Of a DNA stretch of 64,000 nucleotides, positions 9,284 to 18,733 are shown in pieces. The position numbers and the translations under genes were made by a program. Source of the DNA: Trichodesmium sp050015995 (GTDB taxonomy: Bacteria > Cyanobacteriota > Cyanobacteriia > Cyanobacteriales > Microcoleaceae); NCBI RefSeq assembly GCF_050015995.1, contig NZ_JBNHEP010000273.1:1-64000 (forward strand), written 5' to 3'. Each line of letters opens with the position of its first letter. Within the stretch, counting starts at the first letter, position 1. The notes under the pieces were generated by a model. It saw nothing but the letters and a program-made list of their open reading frames with translations. It did not search any database and was not told where the DNA came from.

Positions 9284-11542
9284 ATGGCGACATTAACAGC
9301 ATCTCAGTTTAACCCTACAGGCAATATTAGTGGCTTAAAATTCAATGACATTAATGCCAATGGTAGATTAGACCCTAACGAATCTGGCTTACCTAACTTC
9401 ACAATTTACTTGGATATTAATAACAATGGTTCTTTAGACTTCAATGAACCGGCTAATATTACCAATAATTTTGGAGGTTATTTATTCAATAACGTACCAC
9501 CTAATACTTATACAATTAGAGAAATTCAACAACCAGGTTTTAACCAAACTACTCCTACTCCAATTGTAAATGTAACTCCAGGCAGTAATCTGACAAATAT
9601 CAATATTGGTAATAGTGGAAATGTGAGTAACCGAGGTAGCATTAGTGGCATTAAATTTAATGATATAAATACTAATGGAAGATTCGACCCTGGAGAAAAT
9701 GGTTTAGCAGATATTACTCTATATTTAGACCTGAATCAAAATGGATTCTTGGATGAGGGAGAACCTCCAACTATTACTGGTGTTAATGGTGAATATTCCT
9801 TCCAAGATTTACCTCCCAATACTTATATCTTGCGAGAAGTTTCTCCACCAGATTTTAACCAAACTACTCCCGACCCAATTTTAGATGTAACTCCAGGTAG
9901 TAATCTGATAGTTAATATTGGAAATGTGAGTAACCGAGGTAGCATTAGTGGCGTTAAATTTAATGATACAAATACTAATGGAAGATTAGACCCTGGAGAA
10001 AATGGTTTACAAGATATTACTCTATATTTAGACCTGAATCAAAATGGATTCTTGGATGAGGGAGAACCTCCAACTATTACTGGTGTTAATGGTGAATATT
10101 CTTTCCAAGATTTGCCTCCTAATACTTATATATTGAGAGAAATTTCTCCACCAGATTTTGATCGAACTACTCCCGACCCAATTATTAATGTAACTCCGGG
10201 AAGTAACATTACAAATATCAATATTGGTAATGTAAATAATCGAGGTGAAATTAGTGGCACGAAATTTAATGATACAAATACTAATGGAATATTAGACCCT
10301 GGAGAATTGGGTTTATCAGATATTACTTTATATTTAGACCTGAATCAAAATGGATTCTTGGATGAGGGAGAACCTCCAACTATTACTGGTGTTAATGGTG
10401 AATATTCTTTCCAAGATTTACCCCCAGATACTTATATATTGAGAGAAGTTTCTCCACCAGGTTTTGCTTCAACTACTCCCGAACCTGTTGTGAATGTAAC
10501 TCCAGGAAGTAACATCACAAATGTCAATATTGGCAATGTAAATAATCGTGGTCAAATTAGTGGCACGAAATTTAACGATACGAATGCTAATGGAATATTA
10601 GACCCTGGAGAATTAGGTTTATCAGATATTACTTTATATTTAGACCTCAATCAAAATGGATTTTTGGATGAGGGAGAACCTCCCACTATTACCGATATTA
10701 ATGGTGAATTTTCTTTCCTAGATTTACCTCCAGATACTTATACTTTGCGAGAAGTTTCACCACCAGATTTTGATCAAACTACTCCCGACCCAATTATTGA
10801 TGTAACTCCAGGAAGTAACATTACAAATGTAAATATTGGGAATGTAAATAATCGTGGTCAAATTAGTGGCACGAAATTTAATGATACGAATGCTAATGGA
10901 ATATTTGAAGAGGGAGAATTAGGTTTATCAGATATTACTTTATATTTAGATCTGAATCAAAATGGATTTTTAGATGAGGGAGAACCTCCGACTATTACTG
11001 ATATTAATGGTGAATTTTCTTTCCTAGATTTACCCCCAGATACTTATACAATTAGGGAAACTCAAGCACCAAATTTTGACCAAACTACTCCCGACCCAAT
11101 TATTAATGTAACTCCAGGAAGTAACATTACAAATGTCAATATTGGGAATGTAAGTAATCGAGGTAAAATTAATGGCATTAAATTTAATGATAGAAATGCT
11201 AATGGAATATTAGAGCCTGGAGAAAATGGTTTAGATAACTTCACCTTGTATCTAGATTTGAATAACAATAGTCTCTTAGATATTGGGGAACCTGCAACTA
11301 TAACTGATGAATTTGGTTTCTATTCATTTGAGGATTTACCTCCCAATACTTACACAATACGAGAAGTGCAAAAATTTGGCTTCTCTCAAACCACTGCCGA
11401 TCCAGTTGTTAATGTAACTCCAGGCAGTAATATTAATAATGTCAATATTGGCAACTTTAGTGAATTTCCTTTAAATAGTTTGACAGCAGAAGCTTCTGCT
11501 ATTGTGGCAACTGATAATAGTTCTAACTTAGGATTTTTCTAA
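9284..11542 (+). CDS. SdrD-B-like seven-repeat surface protein
   Basis: A 752-residue protein made almost entirely of seven ~100-residue repeats. Each starts G(x)ISGxKFNDxNxNG and ends NVTPGSNITNVNIGN, the pattern of SdrD-B-like (Cna-B-related) immunoglobulin-like domains. Every repeat has two DxNxNGxxDxxE loops, EF-hand-like and expected to bind calcium. No signal peptide is visible, so export (perhaps by a type I system) is inferred only. A good ribosome-binding site (AAAGGAG) precedes the ATG. Repeats 2-6 are nearly identical at the DNA level, so copy number is likely unstable and may be collapsed in assemblies. Likely extracellular structural or adhesive role. Confidence 0.85.
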   Translation: MATLTASQFNPTGNISGLKFNDINANGRLDPNESGLPNFTIYLDINNNGSLDFNEPANITNNFGGYLFNNVPPNTYTIREIQQPGFNQTTPTPIVNVTPGSNLTNINIGNSGNVSNRGSISGIKFNDINTNGRFDPGENGLADITLYLDLNQNGFLDEGEPPTITGVNGEYSFQDLPPNTYILREVSPPDFNQTTPDPILDVTPGSNLIVNIGNVSNRGSISGVKFNDTNTNGRLDPGENGLQDITLYLDLNQNGFLDEGEPPTITGVNGEYSFQDLPPNTYILREISPPDFDRTTPDPIINVTPGSNITNINIGNVNNRGEISGTKFNDTNTNGILDPGELGLSDITLYLDLNQNGFLDEGEPPTITGVNGEYSFQDLPPDTYILREVSPPGFASTTPEPVVNVTPGSNITNVNIGNVNNRGQISGTKFNDTNANGILDPGELGLSDITLYLDLNQNGFLDEGEPPTITDINGEFSFLDLPPDTYTLREVSPPDFDQTTPDPIIDVTPGSNITNVNIGNVNNRGQISGTKFNDTNANGIFEEGELGLSDITLYLDLNQNGFLDEGEPPTITDINGEFSFLDLPPDTYTIRETQAPNFDQTTPDPIINVTPGSNITNVNIGNVSNRGKINGIKFNDRNANGILEPGENGLDNFTLYLDLNNNSLLDIGEPATITDEFGFYSFEDLPPNTYTIREVQKFGFSQTTADPVVNVTPGSNINNVNIGNFSEFPLNSLTAEASAIVATDNSSNLGFF

Positions 11543-11584
11543 TCTATAGTGCTTTTTTGTAGATAAAAATTTTCTGATATAGCA

Positions 11585-11611
11585 GTAGGGGTTTGGTGAC
11601 CAAACCCCTAC
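11585..11611 (+). terminator. Perfect hairpin after the SdrD-B-like gene
   Basis: GTAGGGGTTTGG and CCAAACCCCTAC form a perfect 12-bp stem around TGA, 40 bp after the stop at 11542. No U-tract follows, so it may be a dispersed palindrome of the GTAGGGG family (compare 50854 and 58101) serving as a weak terminator. Confidence 0.5.
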
Positions 11612-11899
11612 TTGATTCAACTGAAATATTTATGTTTAAAATCCCAAAGTTTCAGTAAAAATGATAAGTAGTTATGCAAAATTAATTATAATACCAATTT
11701 GAAAAAAGAATGTGACGAATAATAAGGGTGATAAAAATAATTTACCTAAAAAATGGTATCAAAGCTATTCATTCTGTACGTCGCCAATCCGACGGCTCCC
11801 CTACCTGACTCCTAAAAAATCCCCAAGCTATTTGTAGCAAACATCTATCACGCTTGTTATTATTACTAAGTCAATAACATAGACTTTTATGGTCGGAGC

Positions 11900-13141
11900 A
11901 TGGTTACAAACATTATTCCCCAAACAAACATCCATCGCCTATCTGTAAACTTTCAAGGAAATGAAGGAAATAACTTTTCAATTAATCCCTCTATTTCTGC
12001 CGATGGTCGTTATATTGCTTTTGAATCTGCTGCCAACAACTTAGTAATAGGAGACACAAATAACCAAACAGATATTTTCATTACAGACAGACAAACTCAA
12101 ACTACAAATATTGTTTCGATAAACTCTGTTGGGTTTTGGGGAAATCTCAATTCTTTTCATCCTTCTATTTCTAGTTATGGTCGCTTTGTAACCTTTGCCT
12201 CTAATGCCACTAATTTAGTGCCAGGAGATAACAATAATACAACCGATATTTTTCTCAGAGACCTCTTAACTGGTACAACTACAAGAATATCGGTAGATTC
12301 TCTAGGCAACCAAAGCAATGCTGCCTCAGTAAACCCGACTATTTCTGCCGATGGTCGCTTCATTGTCTTTGAGTCTGATGCCACCAACCTAGTTATGGGA
12401 GATATTAACAATGCCAGAGATATTTTTCTACATGACACCCTAACTGGTATAACTGCCCAAATATCTAAAAACTCCCTGGGCGATCGAGCAAATTTTAGTT
12501 CTTTCAACCCCACTATTTCCGCTGACGGTCGGTTTATCGCTTTTGACTCTTTTGCTACTAATCTTGTGGCAGGAGATACCAATAATACCAGAGACGTTTT
12601 TTGGCACGATACCTTAACTGGAATTACCAGCAGTATTTCAGTAGATGCTTTAGGCAACCAAGGAGATTTGAGTTCGATCGCTCCCTCTATTTCTACCAAC
12701 GGTCGCTTTATCGCCTTCGAGTCTAGGGCAACTAATCTAGTATCCGGAGATACCAATGATGCCAGAGATATATTTGTGCGCGATGTACTACATGGCATTA
12801 CGACTCGCGTCTCTGTGGATATTTTTGGTAATCAAGTCAGTAGAAGTTCCTTTGCACCGACGATTTCTAGCGATGGTAGGTTTGTAGCTTTTGATTCTTT
12901 CGACCCGTTACTGATGCCTGGGGATAGCAATGGTACTAATGATATATTCGTGCGGGATTTACTAAATGATGCCACGACTAGAATATCAGTAAATTCTCAG
13001 GGGTTAGAAGGAAATTTGAGTTCTTTTAATCCGGAAATTTCAGTTTCTGGGGAAGTTGTCTTTGATTCTTTTGCGACTAATTTAGTAGTTGGAGATAATA
13101 ATAATAGTCGGGATGTTTTTGTTTGGAGTAAGATTATTTAG
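11900..13141 (+). CDS. TolB-type beta-propeller repeat protein
   Basis: A 413-residue protein of about seven repeats of the form (P)xISxDGRFIAFxSxATNLVxGDxNxxxDIFxxDxxTGxTTRIS. This is the PD40/WD40-like blade of TolB-type propellers, so a seven-bladed propeller is expected. There is no signal peptide, nor an N-terminal TolB domain, so it is not the Tol-Pal TolB. The GDxNxxxD turns may bind calcium. It lies behind the SdrD-B-like gene on the same strand but 357 bp away. Partners are unknown; an extracellular location is inferred from its neighbours only. Confidence 0.8.
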   Translation: MVTNIIPQTNIHRLSVNFQGNEGNNFSINPSISADGRYIAFESAANNLVIGDTNNQTDIFITDRQTQTTNIVSINSVGFWGNLNSFHPSISSYGRFVTFASNATNLVPGDNNNTTDIFLRDLLTGTTTRISVDSLGNQSNAASVNPTISADGRFIVFESDATNLVMGDINNARDIFLHDTLTGITAQISKNSLGDRANFSSFNPTISADGRFIAFDSFATNLVAGDTNNTRDVFWHDTLTGITSSISVDALGNQGDLSSIAPSISTNGRFIAFESRATNLVSGDTNDARDIFVRDVLHGITTRVSVDIFGNQVSRSSFAPTISSDGRFVAFDSFDPLLMPGDSNGTNDIFVRDLLNDATTRISVNSQGLEGNLSSFNPEISVSGEVVFDSFATNLVVGDNNNSRDVFVWSKII

Positions 13142-13260
13142 CGGATTAATTTTGCTATGGCTAAAATATCTACTCAATAGTTGTCCAGATAGTTGACCAG
13201 AAAATTTTTTGGTAAAAGCATTGCATTAATTGAATAGCTGTGCTTTAATATCATAACAAA

Positions 13261-13375
13261 TTGGTTCTGACGGAGACAACCGTTAGAGGAAACGGGGAAA
13301 GTTCGGTGTAAATCCGGCGCTGTCCCGCAACTGTGATGAGATAAAAATTATCTCTCAGTCAGAATGCCCGCCGAT
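13261..13375 (+). promoter_or_regulatory. Cobalamin (B12) riboswitch
   Basis: The conserved B12-box elements are visible in order: a GGGGAAAG near 13295, GTGTAAATCCGG at 13306-13317, CTGTCCCGCAACTGTGA at 13320-13336, then a variable stem and CAGTCAGAATGCCCGCC ending at 13373. These are the diagnostic parts of the adenosylcobalamin aptamer, which normally shuts off genes for B12 synthesis or uptake when cobalamin is plentiful. No long gene follows for ~590 bp; the next is the RTX protein at 13966. The original first gene may have been lost (see the small frames at 13412 and 13736). Confidence 0.93.
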
Positions 13376-13411
13376 TGGATAGTAACTTTATAGAACATCT
13401 GCGAGGTACGG

Positions 13412-13537
13412 ATGATGATTAATATGGTATGGGCAAAATGGGAATTGCCCCTAAATAAGAAGCTTTCGCTACAGATATTTAGACAGAGCTTATTTAAACC
13501 AAACTCTGGGAAACAGCTACTACTTAAAAAGAAGTAA
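13412..13537 (+). CDS. Small 41-codon frame directly behind the riboswitch
   Basis: It starts ATGATGATT and encodes MMINMVWAKWELPL... ending in a lysine-rich tail. GAGGT lies a few bases upstream as a possible ribosome-binding site. It could be a leader peptide, the 5' remnant of the riboswitch's original target gene, or chance. No family recognised. A short frame at 13736-13819 reads TVGLIAIATTLVLAKVAG, a membrane-helix-like C-terminal end that may belong to the same lost gene. Confidence 0.25.
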   Translation: MMINMVWAKWELPLNKKLSLQIFRQSLFKPNSGKQLLLKKK

Positions 13538-13857
13538 ATTAGCATTTATCTTTTCTTTTGTGGATTTAATACCCCACCATAATCACCGTGCTGAAAATTA
13601 CTTGGGTGGGAATCTTCCCTATGTAGTTTTCCCTTTTGCCTTTTTCAATCAATTAAGAATAAAAAAATAACAGCTAGAAAGTTGAGAAAAAGTAGAAATA
13701 GTGCTTCGGAATCTACTGTTAAAAAAAGGTAATAGAAACAACGATTAACGGTGGGATTAATAGCGATCGCAACTACTTTGGTATTAGCAAAGGTAGCTGG
13801 GATAGAAAGTCTTGCATAACTTTAAATAGCACTCAGCAGTCAGCACTAGGACTTTTT

Positions 13858-13918
13858 TAGGCTGAGTCGGGGATTTCAAGCCCGACAAGGGCTATCCGGC
13901 TTATAGAAGCCGGGGCTC
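13858..13918. repeat. Structured dispersed palindrome
   Basis: The segment holds nested inverted repeats (CGGGGATTTCAAGCCCG, CCGGCTTATAGAAGCCGG) enclosed by GCTGAG and CTCAG arms. It looks like a dispersed palindromic repeat, not a gene-specific regulator, although it lies just before the RTX gene. Confidence 0.55.
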
Positions 13919-13965
13919 AGAGCTATAAAAGCTGATAGCTAGTTAAAAAGAAATATTATCAAAAA

Positions 13966-15309
13966 ATGACAACAATAATAGGAACAGAAAATAGTGAACT
14001 CCTCACAGGTAGTTTGGAGGCAGACGAAATATATGGTTTAGCAGGAGACGACACAATCAATGGTCTGGAAAGTGGAGACTTAATTAGTGGTAACCAAGGC
14101 AACGATATTCTCAACGGAAATGCAGGTAGCGACACGCTGCGGGGTGGTAAAGGAAACGATAATCTCTCTGGAGACCTTGGCAGCGACGATATTTATGGCG
14201 ATGTAGGTACGGACACCTTAACTGGGGGAGAGGGTTTCGATAATTTTGTTCTCCAACGACAAAATCAACCACCAACAGGAGAGCCAGATATTAACCAAGC
14301 AGACTTAATTACTGACTTTAATCTAGAACAAGATGCCATTGGTTTATTAGGAGGAATAACTTTTGAAGACCTCAATATTTTTCAAGGCAGTAATGAACTA
14401 GCTGACAGCACCATTATCCAAGATGCAGTCACAGGAGAATTTTTAGCCGTCCTCTCAGGTGTTAACAGCAGCGAACTTACCGAAGACCAATTTAGAATCT
14501 TTGTCCGACAACTCGGACCTTATTCCAGTTCCACCCAAGACCCAGAAAAAATTGATTCTGCCATCCCTGGTTTTATTAGTTCTGAGGGCGAAGGTTTAAT
14601 CAGACCGGACAGTGTTGTTAATCCAATATTTGCAGCATGGGCAACAGGATTTCAAAATTATTCCCCTGCACCAGGAGTTGATGAAAGATTCCAAACTCCA
14701 GAACTAACATTAGGACCTACTGCCAGAACAGATAATTTTATTGATATTGCTTCTCTGGGCGACCTAACTCAAGAACAAATAGATGCAGGAGTACCGCCAG
14801 GAGAGATTACTTTAACCTTTGACTCTGGTATTCGTAACGGTGCAGGAGCAGATTTTGCAGTATTTGAAAATGGCTTTAATAACCTCGGCGGTATTTTTGC
14901 CGAACTAGCATTCGTTGAAGTTTCTAGCGATGGGGTAAACTTTGCTCGTTTTCCTAGCGACTCTTTGACAGGGCAAGCAGTAGGTAGTTTTGATGCCATC
15001 GATCCAACGCAAGTCTATAATTTAGCTGGTAAGCACGTTAATAATGCTTCTGAGTTTGAGGGAGAATTTTTTGGCAGTTCCTGGGGGACTCCTTTTAACT
15101 TAGATGACTTAATTAACGATCCGTTAGTAACATCTGGTGTAGTGGATATTAATGCTATTCGGTTTGTTCGGGTTGTAGATATTCCTGGTAATGGTAGCTT
15201 TTTAGATGCTACAGGAGACCCTATTTTTGACCCTTGGACAACTGCAGCACCAACTGCGACTTCTGGTGGTTTTGATTTGGAAGCGATCGGGGTGATTAAT
15301 GTTATTTAG
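13966..15309 (+). CDS. RTX calcium-binding surface protein with a cobalamin-locus-associated domain
   Basis: A 447-residue two-part protein. Residues about 15-95 are RTX nonapeptide repeats (GNQGNDILNGNAGSDTLRGG type) that fold on calcium and usually accompany type I secretion; no signal peptide is seen. Residues about 200-447 form a second domain with motifs ADFAVFENGF, AELAFVEVSSDG, YNLAGKH, WGTPFNLDDL, AIRFVRVVDIPG and GGFDLEAIGVI. I recognise this second domain from surface proteins encoded beside B12 transport genes in other bacteria; together with the upstream B12 riboswitch this suggests a role in capturing corrinoids or cobalt. The last 24 codons reappear as a fragment at 17373-17444. 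Confidence 0.8.
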   Translation: MTTIIGTENSELLTGSLEADEIYGLAGDDTINGLESGDLISGNQGNDILNGNAGSDTLRGGKGNDNLSGDLGSDDIYGDVGTDTLTGGEGFDNFVLQRQNQPPTGEPDINQADLITDFNLEQDAIGLLGGITFEDLNIFQGSNELADSTIIQDAVTGEFLAVLSGVNSSELTEDQFRIFVRQLGPYSSSTQDPEKIDSAIPGFISSEGEGLIRPDSVVNPIFAAWATGFQNYSPAPGVDERFQTPELTLGPTARTDNFIDIASLGDLTQEQIDAGVPPGEITLTFDSGIRNGAGADFAVFENGFNNLGGIFAELAFVEVSSDGVNFARFPSDSLTGQAVGSFDAIDPTQVYNLAGKHVNNASEFEGEFFGSSWGTPFNLDDLINDPLVTSGVVDINAIRFVRVVDIPGNGSFLDATGDPIFDPWTTAAPTATSGGFDLEAIGVINVI

Positions 15310-15671
15310 TAACTTAATCGAGAGAACTAAAATGAGGTAATTTACAGCAGATTCCACTTTGGTGAGCTACACCCCTCGCGGGCAAGATGCCCGCACCAAA
15401 AACATTGACAGCAATTTCGGAGTTAGTGAGGTACAAAATTTTATTATTTGTTAAAGACTAGAAGTCTGGTAACACAAGCATCCTGGTTGTTCAGGCTTCC
15501 AGAACTGCAAATAACTCTACTTCACCATCCTCATGCATTGCTGTAATTTATGGGTGACACTGCTAAAACCCAGTCTTGAGTCTATAAATCTTACTTTTGA
15601 CTTTTGACTTTTGAATTTTAATTTTCCCAATCTGAGAGAGTCCTACTTCGTTAAATAGGTTATTGAATCAA
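15310..15671. other. Gene-free stretch with one hairpin
   Basis: No gene seen. GCGGGCAAGATGCCCGC near 15378-15394 forms a strong short hairpin without a T-run; it could help end transcription of the RTX gene. The rest is A+T-rich. Confidence 0.5.
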
Positions 15672-16130
15672 ATGGAGCAAGAAAATTATTTAGATAATTG
15701 GCAGCAAGAGTTTATTGCTACTAATTTAATCTCTATAGGATATAATGCTTGGCAAGGTTATTTAAGTGGCCAACGGGGTCTAATTATTTGTAGTACAAAT
15801 TCACCTATGATTAGTGCAACTGGAGAAACATTTAAAGTACATTTTGTGCCTCGTAATAATCTTGCACCTCTTCTCAATGCCTGGTTAAAAGCACCCGATA
15901 CTGTCCTCCTTAAAAGACATTTTATGAATGATCATATTCTGGCGGCTGTTGATAATTACAATCCTCAAAAGGATGTAGTTTTCATGTTAGAATCTGGCAG
16001 TTCTGTTACTTTCTTTTATCTTACTAATTTACCGATTAGTCCGCCTGATTGTTATCAGCAAGTTATCAAAAGTTGGGATGAATTTCCATCTCAATATTCT
16101 TCTGAATATCAAAATAATCATCATATTTAA
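15672..16130 (+). CDS. Conserved hypothetical protein of the B12-riboswitch neighbourhood
   Basis: A 152-residue protein of unknown function; ATG at 15672 is preferred to a TTG nine bases upstream because the paralogue at 27749-28099 aligns from there. Conserved blocks shared with that paralogue are WQQEFIATNL, GYNAWQGYLS, ICSTNSP, GETFKVHFV, LAPLLNAWL, APDTxxLxxHFM and DHILxxVDNY. No signal peptide or membrane helix. The tight association of both copies with B12-linked gene pieces suggests a part in the same process. I do not recognise a named domain. Confidence 0.65.
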   Translation: MEQENYLDNWQQEFIATNLISIGYNAWQGYLSGQRGLIICSTNSPMISATGETFKVHFVPRNNLAPLLNAWLKAPDTVLLKRHFMNDHILAAVDNYNPQKDVVFMLESGSSVTFFYLTNLPISPPDCYQQVIKSWDEFPSQYSSEYQNNHHI

Positions 16131-16521
16131 AATTTGGTGATTTATTGTATCTTTAATTTGACATAAGAAAAAGTTATTGTAAGGGGTCATCCGTCAGCGA
16201 TTCAATGCTCTAGTTATGAATTATTAGCTCATTATCAACTCAAAAGAGTAATTAGTATCCAAGGACAATTAAAACTTCAAAAAAAAATTATTTAGCTAAT
16301 CTTAGTAGTTGATTGATTCTGGCAAAAGCTGAATACTGAATGCTCATAGATGAATACTTACAAGTTATTTACTTTTATTTTCGATTTATACCATTAAGAA
16401 AAATATTTTGTCGAATAAACTATTCTTTATTACAAGTTGATTTTGATGAAATTTATTCAGCTCTTGACAATAAAAAAAATCATGATAATATATGTAGGTA
16501 TTCTTAATTTTACCAACAATT
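16131..16521. other. Gene-free stretch with a decayed miniature element
   Basis: A decayed relative of the GTAAGCATTCAGC element spans about 16184-16372: it shares CCGTCAG near the left end, a TGAATACTTAC right end and similar inner sequence with 8319-8582. No gene is supported. Confidence 0.5.
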
Positions 16522-17226
16522 ATGTTAATTGAAAATACCAAAATGACGGTTCAAAAGTTTCTTGTTCAATTAGACGAAATTATTGAAAAACAACATTTAC
16601 TTAAGCACCAATTCTATCAAATGTGGAATGAAGGAAAATTATCTTTAGAAATGTTGCAAGAGTACGCTCAAGAATATTATCTACAAGTTCATTATTTCCC
16701 TACTTATGTTAGTGCTACTCACGCAGCTTGTGACGACTTAGAAATAAGAAAAATGCTCCTAGAAAACCTCATGGAAGAAGAAATGGGAGCGGCAAATCAC
16801 CCAGAATTATGGTTGCGTTTTGCAGAAGGTTTGGGTGTAAAACGGGAAGCTGTACAAGAGCGCGAACACCTAGTAAAAACTCAGGAATCTGTGAAGCTTT
16901 TACAGCAGTTATCCCGCAGTGAAAATCCAGCAAAAGGTTTAGCTGCTCTCTATGCTTATGAATCCCAAATTCCTGAAGTAGCTACTACTAAAATTGCTGG
17001 TTTGAAAGAATTTTACGGCATTAATTCTGAAGCAGCTTTGGCATTTTTTAAAGTACATGAAAAAGCCGATGAAATTCACAGCCAAGTTACACGAGAAGCA
17101 TTAGTAAAACTCTGTGAAACTGATGCTCAAAAACAGGAAGCATTAACAGCAGCAGCAACAGCAGTAGACGCTTTAAATTTACTACTTGATGGCGTGTATG
17201 AAGAATATTGTCAAGCTGTGAATTAA
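16522..17226 (+). CDS. CADD-family heme-oxygenase-like protein (folate/pABA-related)
   Basis: A 234-residue all-helical protein of the TENA/THI-4/PQQC superfamily, closest in pattern to the CADD subfamily annotated as a folate-metabolism protein (HQFYQMW, YAQEYYLQVHYFPTYVS, MEEEMG, HPELWLRFAEGLG, AALYAYESQIPEVA, FFKVHEKADEIHS). CADD proteins are di-metal oxygenase-like enzymes implicated in making p-aminobenzoate for folate; that is family knowledge and not shown here. ATG at 16543 is an alternative start. It sits between two unknown genes of the B12-linked group; folate and B12 meet in methionine synthesis, which fits the context. Confidence 0.82.
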   Translation: MLIENTKMTVQKFLVQLDEIIEKQHLLKHQFYQMWNEGKLSLEMLQEYAQEYYLQVHYFPTYVSATHAACDDLEIRKMLLENLMEEEMGAANHPELWLRFAEGLGVKREAVQEREHLVKTQESVKLLQQLSRSENPAKGLAALYAYESQIPEVATTKIAGLKEFYGINSEAALAFFKVHEKADEIHSQVTREALVKLCETDAQKQEALTAAATAVDALNLLLDGVYEEYCQAVN

Positions 17227-17372
17227 TTAGAGCAATTTTCAGGTAAGGAACGGAAATTAAATAAGACCGGGAAATTATGGTTTCAGCCACATAAACCTCT
17301 TGAGCGTAATTAATTTTATCCGGTTTGATTTTCTTCCCATTCCTAAATAGACCACAGTAGTTGAACCAACTG

Positions 17373-17444
17373 AAGGCATCATCTTCAGTTGCTACTTCTG
17401 GTAGTTTTTACTTGGAAGCCATTGGGGTAATTAATGTTATTTAA
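17373..17444 (+). pseudogene. Fragment of the RTX surface protein 3' end
   Basis: The fragment reads VATSGSFYLEAIGVINVI followed by a stop, matching the last residues of the protein at 13966-15309 (TATSGGFDLEAIGVINVI). It is a duplicated or recombined 3' end left between the CADD gene and the ferredoxin-like gene. Confidence 0.85.
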
Positions 17445-17602
17445 TCAGTGGAAGGGAATAGGGAGTAGAGCAAGAAGAATCAACAAGTATAATTAAATAG
17501 TATTGACTAAAATATAGCTGGTCTTTTGCAAGTGTTTTGTCTGCAAACCCCTACTTTTGAGGTATTTTGGTGATAAACAAACTTTAAATCCAGAGAACTA
17601 AA

Positions 17603-18469
17603 ATGAGTGAATTTAATCAATGGGTGACACCATTAAAACGCACGGTATCAGAAAAAAATCCTAAAAGTGGAACAATACAATATGAAGATTTTCCTACTAC
17701 AATAGATGTCACTGGTCCTCTATTGTATACATTAATTCAGCAAAATTGGCAGCAAGTTCAAATAGGCCATGTTGTTGAAGGTGGGGTACTAGAATTAGAA
17801 TTCACTGAACCTCCAAAACTTTGCTTAATTTATGATGGTTATTTGACAGTAGCAACTCCCGCTTGGCACCTTCATTTATGCTTAGAAAAAAATTTAGGAG
17901 GACCTCACTGTACGACACCAATAGAATTAAGAGAAAAACGTCTTTTAAGTCGGGCAGCATTTTATCGTAACTTAAACCCTGAAGGAGTAGCAAAAAGTTG
18001 GGGGATTCAGTTTTGGAATGGGGCGGGAGAAAAGTTAATGACGATATTTTTACCGAATCCATTTTTAGGGGAAGATGAAGATTATTTACCGGTGAAAAAA
18101 GCGGAGTTTTCCAAACTTGCACTTTATGAGGAATTACGAGAAATTTATGTTTTAGGAACTCGTCCGATTCCTTTTAATAGTAATCCTTTAAAACGACCTT
18201 ATTTGTCTGTTTGTCGGTCGAGTCGTTGTTATCCTTCTCGGAAGTGGCAGCCAATTTTTGAGGCTTTACAAACTGCGGTAAAAACATCAGAATTAGATAT
18301 AGATGTGATTACTTCTGGCTGTTTGGAAGTTTGTAAAATGGGTCCGGTTGTCTTTTATTCGGCAGACCGAACTTGGTACACTCGTGTCACTTCTGATGTG
18401 GCTGGACGTATTGTTAAAGAGCATTTATTAGGAGGGGTGAAGTTATCTAAAAATTTATATCCTAAGTAG
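17603..18469 (+). CDS. Two-domain protein with a C-terminal thioredoxin-like [2Fe-2S] ferredoxin
   Basis: A 288-residue protein. Residues 198-285 form a thioredoxin-fold 2Fe-2S ferredoxin domain with four cysteines in the usual spacing: Cys204, Cys209, Cys240 and Cys244. Residues 1-195 are a separate domain with a possible metal-binding cluster (HLHLCLEK...GGPHC, including Cys93 and Cys103) whose family I cannot name with certainty. Such ferredoxin domains carry electrons or bind metals in the cytoplasm. Placed in the B12-linked gene group, a role in cobalt or corrin metabolism is plausible but inferred. A piece of this gene (residues about 160-184) recurs at 28608-28681. Confidence 0.72.
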   Translation: MSEFNQWVTPLKRTVSEKNPKSGTIQYEDFPTTIDVTGPLLYTLIQQNWQQVQIGHVVEGGVLELEFTEPPKLCLIYDGYLTVATPAWHLHLCLEKNLGGPHCTTPIELREKRLLSRAAFYRNLNPEGVAKSWGIQFWNGAGEKLMTIFLPNPFLGEDEDYLPVKKAEFSKLALYEELREIYVLGTRPIPFNSNPLKRPYLSVCRSSRCYPSRKWQPIFEALQTAVKTSELDIDVITSGCLEVCKMGPVVFYSADRTWYTRVTSDVAGRIVKEHLLGGVKLSKNLYPK

Positions 18470-18733
18470 AGAAGTTGCATGGAATATCCAGATAAAGTAA
18501 AGTATGGAGGGAAGAATATGTATCAATGATAAATTCTTTATTGTTTGCTTGTTCTAGATATATTAATACCAAACTAAGCTGATTCTTGAGATGGAAGAGA
18601 AACTCTAATATTTTGAGATTTTTAAGGCGTTTGGTCTCCAAAACCTATAAATTTAGGATAACCTAATTACTGTTTTTTTTAATATCTCATATATGGAAAA
18701 TTGATTGTTAAAAAATGATAGGAATCAAGATTT

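Noticed and set aside
12175..12798. 207-codon minus-strand frame
   Set aside because: Antisense of the beta-propeller repeats; an artefact of repeated codons in the real gene.
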